From Planctomycetaceae bacterium (GTDB taxonomy: Bacteria; Planctomycetota; Planctomycetia; Planctomycetales; Planctomycetaceae), in NCBI GenBank assembly GCA_020426325.1, contig JAGQQG010000043.1, positions 1 through 50,815 on the forward strand: a DNA stretch of 50,815 nucleotides. Direction: 5' to 3'. Both the position numbers and the translations under genes were made by a program. Below, piece by piece: positions 35,500 through 43,547 of this stretch (position 1 is its first letter; each line of letters opens with the position of its first letter). Under the pieces are notes generated by a model. It saw only the letters and a program-made list of their open reading frames with translations. It was not told the DNA's origin and did not search any database.

Positions 35500-36810
35500 A
35501 TGGTCTTTGGGTTTGGGAAGTCGAAGAGCGGGGGCAGCCGTCGCGATTACGACTCGTCGGAAGAGTTCGAGATTGAGTCGATCCTGTTTCAGGGGGCGCT
35601 CAACGGCAAAGAGGTTGACCTTCGCGCAAACGCGAAGCTGGCTCAGGCCGGGCTGGTGCCGGCCAAGGAACTGATCAGCGACGCTCTGGCTCGCCGGGCA
35701 GACATGATCCGTCTGGACCCGAAGGGACGCGTGGCAGCCGTGACGCTGTACGTCGATGGCGTCCCGTTTCCGGGAAGCCGGATGCCGGCTCAGCAGGCGC
35801 TCGCCATCACGCAGATGCTGAAGCTCCTCGCCGGCCTGGATATTCGCGACCGGCAGAATGCGCAAGCCGGCGGGATCGTCACGGACTACAAGGAAACTCC
35901 GTATCATCTGCTCATCAACACCTCCCCCCTGAAGGCCGGCGGCGAGCGACTCGTCGTGCGTCCCCGAAATCAACAGGTCCAACTCGAAACGCCCGATGAT
36001 CTGGGCTTCAGCGAGGATCTGCGCGTCCGCATTCGCGAGTTGACGTCTCACAGAAGGGGAGTGGTGCTGGTCTGCGGGCCACCCAACTCCGGGGTAACAA
36101 CCCTCTCGTTCGCGGTCATTCGCAGCATCGATGCTTATCTGTATTCGATCTACTCGCTGGCCGATTTCGGTGGCCGCTCGATCACTCATATCTCGCAGGC
36201 GGAACGTGTCGAAGGGGAGACCTTTGACCGACAGCTCGCACGAGCCATTCGGTCCGATGCGGATGTGATCATCGTTGAGCCGCTTCATGAAGAGGATCGC
36301 TTAAAGATCGTGTTCGACGATGCGACGAAAGTGTGCATCGTGGCTGAGTACAAAGCCCCCGACGCGGGAAACTGCATCACACAGTTGCGTGATACACTCG
36401 GTGCAGAGATCGTGAGTGATCGTCTGGCGATGGTGCTCAGTCAGAAGCTAATCCGACTGCTCTGCGATGAGTGCAAGCAGGCTTACCGACCGAATCCCCG
36501 ACTTCTGCAGAAGGTCGGACTCCCGCCGGAAACCAAGGTGCTCTACCGGCCTCCGCAACCAATTGAGGGGGAGGAACCGGACGAATGCTACAAATGCGGA
36601 TCGATCGGCTACTTCGGTCGGACGGGCGTGATCCAGGCGATTGAAGTGAACGACTCCATCAAGGAACTGATCAAGTCGGGGGCCGATGCCAGTGCTCTGA
36701 AGAACCAGGCCCGGCGCGAGGGGATGCAGTCGTTTCAGTCGGACGGGCTGCGTCTGGTGGCGGAGGGGAAGACCTCTCTGGAAGAACTCCAGCGGGCCTT
36801 CAAGGCGTAA
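35500..36810 (+). CDS. GspE/PilB-like protein with degenerate ATPase motifs
   Basis: A 436-aa protein resembling the C-terminal half of type II secretion/type IV pilus ATPases. The Walker A position reads VCGPPNSGVTTL (about 191-202), with Val for the essential Lys. The Walker B region reads DADVIIVEPLHEED instead of the usual hydrophobic-x-GE-I-R-D. The tetra-Cys zinc site remains (LLCDECKQAY, then DECYKCGSIGYFGRTGV). The C-terminal domain after it (IKSGADASALKNQARREGMQ) is well conserved. I start at ATG 35500 with GGAG eight bases upstream. It is probably not a normal ATPase; a scaffold or regulatory subunit is more likely. The preceding gene is PEP-CTERM. Confidence 0.85.
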   Translation: MVFGFGKSKSGGSRRDYDSSEEFEIESILFQGALNGKEVDLRANAKLAQAGLVPAKELISDALARRADMIRLDPKGRVAAVTLYVDGVPFPGSRMPAQQALAITQMLKLLAGLDIRDRQNAQAGGIVTDYKETPYHLLINTSPLKAGGERLVVRPRNQQVQLETPDDLGFSEDLRVRIRELTSHRRGVVLVCGPPNSGVTTLSFAVIRSIDAYLYSIYSLADFGGRSITHISQAERVEGETFDRQLARAIRSDADVIIVEPLHEEDRLKIVFDDATKVCIVAEYKAPDAGNCITQLRDTLGAEIVSDRLAMVLSQKLIRLLCDECKQAYRPNPRLLQKVGLPPETKVLYRPPQPIEGEEPDECYKCGSIGYFGRTGVIQAIEVNDSIKELIKSGADASALKNQARREGMQSFQSDGLRLVAEGKTSLEELQRAFKA

Positions 36811-37053
36811 AATAGGGACACTGGAATCCATAGAGAGCTTTGGGAGCCTACGATTCACTTCCTGCCGCAAAAGACTTCGACACACGCATCATAAAACTCA
36901 ATAACGACTTACAGGCACACCCAAGATCGCCTGTGTAAAAAGTCTGCGGGTTAGGCAAAAATAATCAAGGTTGACGATCGTAGGGGTCGATATCAGGCAT
37001 ACGGCGCGGATTTTCGCGCAGCGGAGTGTCGGGCGGAGACCGGCTTCGCAACT

Positions 37054-37078
37054 TTCACTGAGTACACCTTCACTGAGT
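37054..37078. repeat. Direct repeat ttcactgagt, 15-bp period
   Basis: Exact copies at 37054-37063 and 37069-37078 lie 18 bp upstream of the lipoprotein start codon. They may be a slipped duplication or two regulator half-sites. Confidence 0.4.
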
Positions 37079-37095
37079 CAGGGACGACTTCAATC

Positions 37096-37344
37096 ATGTC
37101 ACTTCGCCTGATGTCACCGTCAACGCTTGCTCTGGCCTGTGGAGGCCTGTTTGTCCTCGGGAGTCTCACCGGCTGTCAGGCAACCATGAACGGCCAGACG
37201 CTGCCTTCTCCCACGTATCTCACCGACGACGTCCAGTACTTCCCGGCTGGTGAGGAATTCCTGCTGCCGAATCAGGTCCGAGCATTGGAAGAATACAAGG
37301 CCGCCCAGGAATCCTTTGAAAGCGATCTCGACGTGATTCGTTGA
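37096..37344 (+). CDS. Small lipoprotein
   Basis: An 82-aa protein with a signal peptide and lipobox: LALACGGLFVLGSLTGC, the Cys at about residue 27 being the lipidation site. The mature 55 residues are hydrophilic (PTYLTDDVQYFPAGEEF) with a C-terminal acidic helix (ALEEYKAAQESFESDL). The ATG has AGGGACG upstream. No family is recognised. It is followed after 27 bp by the EEP-family gene on the same strand, so the two may be co-transcribed. It is too small for enzymatic function and is probably an envelope structural or adaptor lipoprotein. Confidence 0.78.
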   Translation: MSLRLMSPSTLALACGGLFVLGSLTGCQATMNGQTLPSPTYLTDDVQYFPAGEEFLLPNQVRALEEYKAAQESFESDLDVIR

Positions 37345-37371
37345 GCGAGTTCAGTACGTTCATCTGTCTGA

Positions 37372-38346
37372 GTGGCTGAGTCTGAATCATCTCGCGACCA
37401 ATTTGATACTCCGTCCAGACATTTCTGCTGGAACTGGACCGGACGCTTGCTGACATTCGCGGTTCTGACCGGAACCGTGCTGCATCTAACAGTAAAAGAC
37501 AGTGTCCCATTGCTGGCGACAGTCTTCTACGCACTTCCGCTGCCGGTCATTCTCCTGCTGGCAATCGCTCGCCTCGTCTGTGCTCGAATCCTGCGTGACT
37601 CCCGTTCCACCGTGATTTGGGCAGTCGTCGTATTCTCAGTCGTGGGGTGGACGACGACTTCTCTTTTTGAGTGGCATTCTGTCGTGGCCTCACAGGACTC
37701 GATTCGGGTCGTGTGCTGGAACACCGGGCAGGGCAAAGGGAGATGGCGACCCTCTTATACAGAGACCATCAATCGCCTTCAGCCCGACATCGTGGGTCTC
37801 ATCGAAGCCGGCGGCGATTTGCAGGCGACACGACAGTTCTTTGAATCACAATGCCCTGGCTACCAGGTATCTGCCCTGAGAGGCGGCCTGATCTGCCTGT
37901 CCCGTGGAACAGCAGGGGAGGGGAGTGTGAGCACACTTGCCGGCGGAGGCAAGTGTGGACAGGTGTCGCTCAACATCCATGGGCAGTCGGTGGAACTCCT
38001 GCTGGTCGATGTGCACAGTTCACCTCTCAAGTTTCGTGCGGATCCTCTCAAAGCGCTCGCTGAGAAGGCCGCGCAACTTCAGGATCGACCCGTCATCATT
38101 CTCGGTGACTTCAATACACCCAACAACTCGGTCCATCTGGACCTACTCAGGACCCATCACACCCATGCGTTCGAATCAGCGGGACAGGGGTATGCCTGCA
38201 CATGGCCGATTCCGCTGCCGGTGCTCAACTTGGATCAGATCTGGACCAATGCTCATTGTGTCCCCGTGTCCTGTCACCACGAATGGACAGTCCTGTCAGA
38301 CCATCGTCTGGTTGTAGCAGACATTTCGATCCTGCCGGTTGAATAA
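37372..38346 (+). CDS. Membrane endonuclease/exonuclease/phosphatase-family protein
   Basis: A 324-aa protein with two or three N-terminal membrane segments (LLTFAVLTGTVLHLTV; PLPVILLLAIARLVCARIL; VIWAVVVFSVVGWTTTSLF), then an EEP domain outside or facing the periplasm. Motifs: VVCWNTGQG near 117, VGLIEAGGD (catalytic Glu) near 142, VDVHSSPL near 217, ILGDFNTPNNS near 244, DQIWTN and SDHRLVVADI at the end. All metal-binding and catalytic positions of the EEP fold look present. It starts at GTG 37372. Family members act as nucleases or phosphodiesterases on lipids or nucleotides; the substrate is unknown. Confidence 0.87.
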   Translation: MAESESSRDQFDTPSRHFCWNWTGRLLTFAVLTGTVLHLTVKDSVPLLATVFYALPLPVILLLAIARLVCARILRDSRSTVIWAVVVFSVVGWTTTSLFEWHSVVASQDSIRVVCWNTGQGKGRWRPSYTETINRLQPDIVGLIEAGGDLQATRQFFESQCPGYQVSALRGGLICLSRGTAGEGSVSTLAGGGKCGQVSLNIHGQSVELLLVDVHSSPLKFRADPLKALAEKAAQLQDRPVIILGDFNTPNNSVHLDLLRTHHTHAFESAGQGYACTWPIPLPVLNLDQIWTNAHCVPVSCHHEWTVLSDHRLVVADISILPVE

Positions 38347-38399
38347 CACGACACGCCTCATGGTCTCGATGATCCCGAACCGGTTTCGCGGGGGATTTC

Positions 38400-38417
38400 T
38401 GTTGTGAATTGACAACA
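38400..38417. promoter_or_regulatory. Dyad TGTTGT-N6-ACAACA
   Basis: A perfect 6-bp inverted repeat with a 6-bp spacer (gaattg) 111 bp upstream of the HEPN gene. It overlaps a TTGACA (38409-38414) that could be a -35 element. Compare the dyad at 16889-16906. Confidence 0.4.
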
Positions 38418-38528
38418 AGTCAATCACGGATGCTGAAATTGAGCTAGTCTTTCCACAGACAGCGTTGCTCCCCGGCATCGAAGCGAGGAGTCGCTGATCC
38501 GTCGTTCAGAACTCACGAGGATGTGGGC

Positions 38529-39269
38529 ATGCCCACAAATCACGAACATATCGGCAAAGCTCTCGATGAACTGACGATCGGATTGCGCCCGTACGCTGAG
38601 CAAAAGCTGAAGGCGACATTCAAGGACAAATGGCAGGAAACCGTTCTCGCGAGCTTCCGTGATGGACGGTCCCGGCTCACCGAAGACGGGCAGGGGATCG
38701 ATTGGGATGCGCATTCCCTGCTGACGGTGATGTGGGATCAGTGGAATTCCTGTTTCCGCGAACACCTGGGACACCAAGAGCGAAGCCTGGTTAGCGAGTT
38801 GCGTGCGTTCCGTAATCGATGGGCCCATCAACAGTCGTTCGACTTCGACGACTCCTATCGGGTCCTGGACAGCGTTCGACGTCTTCTCGAAGCCATCCAG
38901 GCTACCAATCTTGAGGCAGTGAATCTCCAGAAAGAAGAGTTGCTTGAATCGTACGTCGCAGAGCAGGTGAACTCACAGGTCCAGCGGACTGCATTCAATC
39001 GCGGCAAGTGGTGGGTCATCGGAATCTACAGCCTGTGCTGTGCTGCGATCAGTTACCATGCTGCGATGTCGGGGCACAACGGTTCATCGGCACTGATCTC
39101 GTTTGTGATTCTGGTGTTCGTCTATCTGATCTATCAGCAGTTCAAGATGGAACCGCCGTTGCTGTATGGTCCGCGTGAATGCCATCGGTGCAAGCGAATC
39201 ATCTACCGCCGGCAGTGCCCCTACTGCGAACCGCAGCACGCCGCTCCCCCTATGCCCGCTGCAACTTAA
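38529..39269 (+). CDS. Membrane-bound Swt1-type HEPN domain protein with zinc ribbon
   Basis: A 246-aa protein. Residues 5-125 form an all-helical domain resembling the Swt1/DUF-type HEPN family (LDELTIGLRPYAEQKLKATF, VMWDQWNSCFREHLGH). It carries the HEPN RNase-type motif RNRWAH (about residues 95-100, R-x4-H with Asn). Two membrane helices follow near 160-205 (WWVIGIYSLCCAAISYH; ALISFVILVFVYLIYQQF). A C-terminal zinc ribbon ends the protein: CHRC then QCPYC. Start ATG 38529 has gagg eight bases upstream. HEPN proteins are often RNA-cleaving toxins or defence effectors. Here the membrane anchor suggests a sensing role; activity is inferred, not shown. Confidence 0.75.
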   Translation: MPTNHEHIGKALDELTIGLRPYAEQKLKATFKDKWQETVLASFRDGRSRLTEDGQGIDWDAHSLLTVMWDQWNSCFREHLGHQERSLVSELRAFRNRWAHQQSFDFDDSYRVLDSVRRLLEAIQATNLEAVNLQKEELLESYVAEQVNSQVQRTAFNRGKWWVIGIYSLCCAAISYHAAMSGHNGSSALISFVILVFVYLIYQQFKMEPPLLYGPRECHRCKRIIYRRQCPYCEPQHAAPPMPAAT

Positions 39270-39353
39270 CGCTTGACCGAGCCGTGTTGCCGCTGTTCAA
39301 CCGGTTTCGACCGTCGTTGCACACATTGTCACGGGGAAGGGGACCCTGCTAGA

Positions 39354-39842
39354 ATGCGTGTCATGACTGACGCCGACCCAACCATCACCGGTCGCATCCT
39401 GATTGCGGATGACAACCAACAGAATCGTGAACTGCTCGAGGCCTACCTGGCTGACGGGGAATTCGAGATTGAAATGGCTGCTGATGGAGAAGAGACATTG
39501 CAGAAAGTCCGGGACACCGATCCGGATCTCGTGCTTCTCGACATCATGATGCCGAAGCTGAGCGGCTATGAAGTCTGTCATCGAATGAAGCACGATGATC
39601 AGACCAGCAAGATCCCGGTGCTGATGGTGACGGCCCTCAAGGACATGGGGGACATCGAAAAAGCGGTCGCTGCCGGTGCGGATGACTTTCTGACGAAACC
39701 GGTCCATCGTCTCGAACTGCTGACCCGTGTCCGCTCATTGCTTCGCGTGCGTCACCTCACCAACGAGCGTGACCGGCTGCTGGCTTACTTGGCAGAAGTG
39801 GAACGGGCCTCCGCACAACCGTCTTCTTCGACGGCGGAGTGA
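39354..39842 (+). CDS. Stand-alone response regulator (receiver domain)
   Basis: A 162-aa protein with a single receiver domain. Acidic pocket ILIADDNQQNRELL at the start, phosphoacceptor Asp in LVLLDIMMPKLSGYE near 60-ish, Thr in MVTALKD and Lys in FLTKPVHRLEL. A C-terminal helix (LLAYLAEVERASAQPSSS) could mediate dimerisation; no output domain is present. I start at ATG 39354 with aagggga upstream; ATG 39363 is also possible. The frame continues upstream to a TTG at 39273 through a Cys-rich stretch (CCRCSTGF, CTHCHGEG) that is probably not translated. No histidine kinase lies nearby. It ends three bases before the rlmI-like gene. Confidence 0.88.
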   Translation: MRVMTDADPTITGRILIADDNQQNRELLEAYLADGEFEIEMAADGEETLQKVRDTDPDLVLLDIMMPKLSGYEVCHRMKHDDQTSKIPVLMVTALKDMGDIEKAVAAGADDFLTKPVHRLELLTRVRSLLRVRHLTNERDRLLAYLAEVERASAQPSSSTAE

Positions 39843-39845
39843 GTC

Positions 39846-41060
39846 ATGTCTGATACGATTCAAGATGGGCTCCCACGAGTCACACTCAAGCCTCGCCGGG
39901 CGTTACCCTTCTTCAGTCGGCATCCCTGGGTCTTCGCAGGAGCTGTCGAACGGGTCGATGATCACGCCACAGCAGGGAGCGAGGTTACTGTCTTTTCACA
40001 CGACGGTGAATTCATCGCACGTGGGTTGTACAACCCGGACAGCAACCTGCAGGTGAGGCTCTATTCCTGGGATGCCGAGCGTGCATTGGATGAAAGCTTC
40101 TGGTCCCAGCGTCTGGATGAGGCGATCGACCTCAGGTCACGACTCTTCACAGAAGCAGGGAAACAGCCGGCGTGCCGACTGGTCTTCAGCGAAGGGGACG
40201 GGATTTCCGGCCTGACGGTCGACCGGTATGACGACTGGCTGTTGATGCAGATCACCAGTCGGGCGTTGTACGAACGACGAGAGACGTTCATCGACTTGCT
40301 GCAATCGAAACTTCAGCCACGCGGCATCTGGCTGCGGACTGAGAAGGGGATTCGCGAGGCGGAAGGACTCGTGCAGGATGACGGCCTCGTCGCCGGCAAA
40401 GAACCACCGCGTCCGTTGTTCATCGAAGAGAACGGTCTGAGATTCGGGGTCGATGTCGTCGAGGGACAGAAGACTGGTTACTACTTCGATCAACGGGACA
40501 ACCGACGAGCGGTCGCCCAGTACGTTCGGGGTCGTCGTGTGCTGGACCTGCACTGTTACACCGGCGGCTTCAGCATCGCGGCCGCCAGGTTGGGCGGGGC
40601 TCATGAAGTCATCGGCGTCGATTCGTCGGCCCCCGCCATCACGATGGCCACTGAGAATGCGGTGATGAACGAGGTCGCTGACCGCGTTCACTTCGAGAAG
40701 GCCGACTCAGCCAGGAAACTCGCTGAGTTGAACGGGGCAGGGGAGACGTTCGATGTCATCATTCTCGACCCGCCCAAAATGGCCCGGCACCGTAAGGGAG
40801 TCGAGTCCGCACTGAAGGCCTATACCGCCATGAATCGGGAAGCGATGAAGGCGTTGACCCCCGGAGGAATTCTGGTTTCCTGCAGTTGCTCAGGACTGGT
40901 CAGCCGCGAACAATTCAAGGAAGCAATCGCCAAAGCCGCCTTGCAGACTGGGAAGAATGTCCAGATTCTCGAATCCCGCGGTCAGGCGACCGACCATCCT
41001 GTCTCAATCTTCTGTCCCGAGAGTGACTATCTGACCTGTCTGATTTGCCGGGTGGTGTGA
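39846..41060 (+). CDS. rlmI: Class I rRNA methyltransferase, RlmI-like
   Basis: A 404-aa protein. An N-terminal PUA domain (LKPRRALPFFSRHPWVFAGA, then YNPDSNLQVRLYSW) is followed by an RFM/SAM-dependent methyltransferase core. Motif I is VLDLHCYTGGFSIAAARLG and the binding Asp region reads VIGVDSSAPAI. The catalytic-loop motif is VIILDPPKMARHRKGV, and the Cys-containing motif is LVSCSCSGLVSREQF. This is the layout of RlmI, which methylates C1962 of 23S rRNA. The gene follows the receiver gene by three bases and overlaps the next small gene (41060) by one base. The symbol is by family similarity. Confidence 0.9.
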   Translation: MSDTIQDGLPRVTLKPRRALPFFSRHPWVFAGAVERVDDHATAGSEVTVFSHDGEFIARGLYNPDSNLQVRLYSWDAERALDESFWSQRLDEAIDLRSRLFTEAGKQPACRLVFSEGDGISGLTVDRYDDWLLMQITSRALYERRETFIDLLQSKLQPRGIWLRTEKGIREAEGLVQDDGLVAGKEPPRPLFIEENGLRFGVDVVEGQKTGYYFDQRDNRRAVAQYVRGRRVLDLHCYTGGFSIAAARLGGAHEVIGVDSSAPAITMATENAVMNEVADRVHFEKADSARKLAELNGAGETFDVIILDPPKMARHRKGVESALKAYTAMNREAMKALTPGGILVSCSCSGLVSREQFKEAIAKAALQTGKNVQILESRGQATDHPVSIFCPESDYLTCLICRVV

Positions 41061-41242
41061 TGAATCGAATTGGAATTGCTGGTGGGATCGTCGGAACACT
41101 CGGTGCAACGTTGTCTGCAATCAGTCACCTTGACAACCAGGAGTGGACTTGGGGCATTATCGCAGCATGTTCTGCGGTCACACTCGCACTTGCCATGGTC
41201 TCTCTGATTCGAAGGGAAAGATCGGAGAAGAATTCAACTTGA
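41060..41242 (+). CDS. Small two-helix membrane protein
   Basis: A 60-aa protein with two membrane helices: IGIAGGIVGTLGATLSAIS, then WGIIAACSAVTLALAMVSLI. A short charged tail follows (RRERSEKNST). ATG 41060 overlaps the stop of the rlmI-like gene (TGATG), so it is co-translated. Gly/Ala-rich helix faces suggest tight packing or oligomerisation. No family recognised. Such one-turn hairpin proteins are often missed by annotation. Confidence 0.6.
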   Translation: MNRIGIAGGIVGTLGATLSAISHLDNQEWTWGIIAACSAVTLALAMVSLIRRERSEKNST

Positions 41243-41353
41243 TCGTCTCCAGAACAAAAATTGGCAAATCGGATTTCATGGTGATCTGCGGTCAGTCAAT
41301 TTTTTGTTTCCATATGGTCTGAGTACAGCCGAGCACCCATTCGGAGATCAATC

Positions 41354-42064
41354 TTGCATTCACTACTGATGCTGACCGCGTTTACAATTCCCACAGGTGT
41401 TGATGTCGCCTCAACGGAAACGCTCTCGACGGCGGCAGTTGTCTCGCTGCGACAGACTGCTGACGAACTGTCACCCCAATTGCAGACGGGATCTCTACTC
41501 TTCAGCGAGGGGGATTGCCTCGCCATCCGGGTCTACACGGCGAGCTCTTACACACACGTCGCGATTGTCGTCATCGAACACGGACAACCGTTTGTCTACG
41601 ACAGCATGAACGGAGCAGGCGTTCGTAAACAATCACTCACAAGCTATCTGATCGGTCAGTGTCCCGACGAACTGCACGTCTATCATCCTGCGCGGCCATT
41701 CACTGAGGAGCAGGGCAGGGGACTGGCCCGATATCTCGACAGCCAATTGGGCAGGTCCTATTCCGTCCATCATCACTTAACCGGCCAGCGAGCCGAGGGA
41801 GTACATTGTGCGGAGTACGTCACCGAGGCCCTGATGTCGATCGAACTCCTCCATGCGGACCGCCCGTGGAAGGTCTCGCCGGCAAGTCTGCAAACCGGCA
41901 TCACGACCGCAGGCATCTACGAATCAACCTGTATCGCGAATCTGGAACCAACGCCGACTCCCACTCTCCAGGGGAGCGGTCGATGTCATCAGATGTGGCT
42001 CGACACAAAACAATGCCTTGGCCAGTGTTGCCATCAGCTGTCCGGTTGGTTCCTGTGCCGTTGA
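41354..42064 (+). CDS. YiiX/YebB-like permuted papain-fold hydrolase
   Basis: A 236-aa protein. TTG 41354 has GGAG seven bases upstream; ATG 41369 is the alternative. The N-terminal signal segment is weak. The catalytic His motif is SSYTHVAIVVIEHGQPFVYD near 67-85 and the Cys motif is VHCAEYVTEAL near 150. This permuted His-then-Cys order is characteristic of the YiiX/NlpC-P60 superfamily, whose members act on lipid or peptidoglycan amides. The C-terminus (CHQMWLDTKQCLGQCCHQL then CR) is unusually Cys-rich, five or six Cys in 35 residues, possibly a metal site or disulphide patch. It is unrelated to neighbours by operon. Confidence 0.8.
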   Translation: MHSLLMLTAFTIPTGVDVASTETLSTAAVVSLRQTADELSPQLQTGSLLFSEGDCLAIRVYTASSYTHVAIVVIEHGQPFVYDSMNGAGVRKQSLTSYLIGQCPDELHVYHPARPFTEEQGRGLARYLDSQLGRSYSVHHHLTGQRAEGVHCAEYVTEALMSIELLHADRPWKVSPASLQTGITTAGIYESTCIANLEPTPTPTLQGSGRCHQMWLDTKQCLGQCCHQLSGWFLCR

Positions 42065-42163
42065 CGATCGATTTCGTCCCCCTTACGCTGACGGGCTGGG
42101 ACGGCAGGGTCCAGAGGGGAACCGCCGTTGTGATCGGTCGCTCTACGCCTCAGCAGGTGGTTC

Positions 42164-43318
42164 ATGCGTCAGTCCGGGAAGATCCGCGTCGTTAGCCGAC
42201 TGCTCATCGTCGCCTGCAGCTTGAGTGTGCTCGCTGTCGCCGTTTTAGCCCAGCAACCGCCAGGGGCGACACAGCCACGCACATCGACAACTCCCAGTGC
42301 AGCGGCCAACGAACCGCAACAGGTGGTGATCGAACGCGAGCCTTTGCTGTTGAAGCCCGCTGAAACGTATCACGTCCCGCTCAAGCTCGTCCCTGCCAAG
42401 TCCGTCGACATGGCTGCCCGCTTTAATGGGGTCGTCAACGCCATTCTCATTAAAAGGGGAGAGGTCGCCCGATCACAGGCGGAGGTGATCCGGCTCGATG
42501 CTCAGGAACGTCAGCTTGAAATGGACCGCGCCAAGGCAGCCTATCAAGCTGCGAAGCTGGAACAGGAATCGGCAGAGCAGGGGACCGCCCGGGAGATTGC
42601 CACTGCAAAACTCGATGTCGCCAAGGCGGATCTCGATCTCGCGGAATTCCGGCTGAACCAATGCAATCTGCGAGCCCCCTTTGATGGAGTGATTCAAGAA
42701 GTGCATGCCGTCGAAGGGGAGTTCATCCAGACCGGTCAACCGCTGGCCACGCTGGTGGACAAGTCGACGATGATGGTGCAGGTCCCGATTGATCGTTTGA
42801 AGACGAAGGAGGGAGACACCATTCAACTGCAGATCGAAGGAAAGGTGGCTACTGCAAAGATCGAAGGGATTCTGCCTCTGACGGAACCCTTTGAACCGCT
42901 GCGCGAGTTGTTTCAGTCGATTGCGACCGGCATTGCAGTTCTCGACAACGGGGCAGGGCAGTGGGAGAGCGGACAGACCGTGCAGACGTCGCTGATCCCC
43001 AGATCGCCTGTCACGGAGATCCCCAACATTGCCCTGGTGAACGGAGCGGACGGCACGCGGCGTGTCCGCGTGATCCGTGACGGCTTTGTCCGTGAAGTGC
43101 CTGTTGAATTGTTGGGGGCTGTCGGCGAGGAGCGAACCATCGTCACCGGTGCCTTCGGAACCAGCGATGAACTCATCGTGCGTTCTTCGGAAGAACTCAA
43201 GGACGGCACACAGGTGGTCCCACGCACCGAACTGGCCGCTGACGGGCCGGCCTCTTCGAATTCCACATCGCCCCGACCTGCCACTCTTCCACGGGTGACG
43301 CCTCCTCCACCCAAGTGA
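42164..43318 (+). CDS. HlyD/RND-type periplasmic membrane-fusion protein
   Basis: A 384-aa exported protein with a signal segment (SRLLIVACSLSVLAVAVLAQ). A lipoyl/barrel-sandwich domain begins at KSVDMAARFNGVVNAILIKR and closes with CNLRAPFDGVIQEVHAVEGE. Between them is a helical hairpin (LEMDRAKAAYQAAKLEQESA, then ATAKLDVAKADLDLAEFRLN) and, afterwards, a beta-barrel (MVQVPIDRLKTKEGDTIQLQ) and membrane-proximal domain. The tail is Pro/Ser-rich. No inner-membrane pump or outer-membrane channel gene is adjacent, so its partner is unknown; a MacA-type, RND or metal pump are all possible. ATG 42164 follows AGGTGG. Confidence 0.85.
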   Translation: MRQSGKIRVVSRLLIVACSLSVLAVAVLAQQPPGATQPRTSTTPSAAANEPQQVVIEREPLLLKPAETYHVPLKLVPAKSVDMAARFNGVVNAILIKRGEVARSQAEVIRLDAQERQLEMDRAKAAYQAAKLEQESAEQGTAREIATAKLDVAKADLDLAEFRLNQCNLRAPFDGVIQEVHAVEGEFIQTGQPLATLVDKSTMMVQVPIDRLKTKEGDTIQLQIEGKVATAKIEGILPLTEPFEPLRELFQSIATGIAVLDNGAGQWESGQTVQTSLIPRSPVTEIPNIALVNGADGTRRVRVIRDGFVREVPVELLGAVGEERTIVTGAFGTSDELIVRSSEELKDGTQVVPRTELAADGPASSNSTSPRPATLPRVTPPPPK

Positions 43319-43357
43319 CAGGTTGCCACCGGAGACGCGGCACGATCCCGTTCTCAT

Positions 43358-43387
43358 CACAGGCCAGAATGTCTGTGCCACTTTTTT
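43358..43387 (+). terminator. Weak intrinsic terminator after the membrane-fusion gene
   Basis: CACAG (43358-43362) and CTGTG (43373-43377) form a short stem followed by ccac and six T residues (43382-43387). The stem is only five pairs. A much stronger hairpin (GGACTGTTTGA / TCAAACGGTCC) lies directly downstream at 43391-43415. Confidence 0.4.
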
Positions 43388-43390
43388 GAC

Positions 43391-43415
43391 GGACTGTTTG
43401 AAGCTCAAACGGTCC
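43391..43415. repeat. 11-bp hairpin between the membrane-fusion and kinase genes
   Basis: GGACTGTTTGA (43391-43401) pairs with TCAAACGGTCC (43405-43415), one T-G pair, three-base loop. It has no T-tract on either side in the right place for termination, so a regulatory or transcript-end role is uncertain. Confidence 0.45.
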
Positions 43416-43547
43416 AGCAATCAGAACGCACTCGGCAAACGTCGGGGCAGGGCGTTATACTGACAATCTGGCGGACACGCCGCTTAACTCCCCGCCCGTC
43501 GCATTCACGCCGGGTCCACTAACACTCGCAGATGAGGGGCCTCAGCC

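Noticed and set aside
39273-39353. Cys-rich extension of the receiver protein (CCRCSTGF...CTHCHGEG)
   Set aside because: It starts at TTG without a ribosome-binding site, whereas ATG 39354 has one and begins a standard receiver domain. It remains a minor possibility of a zinc-binding leader.
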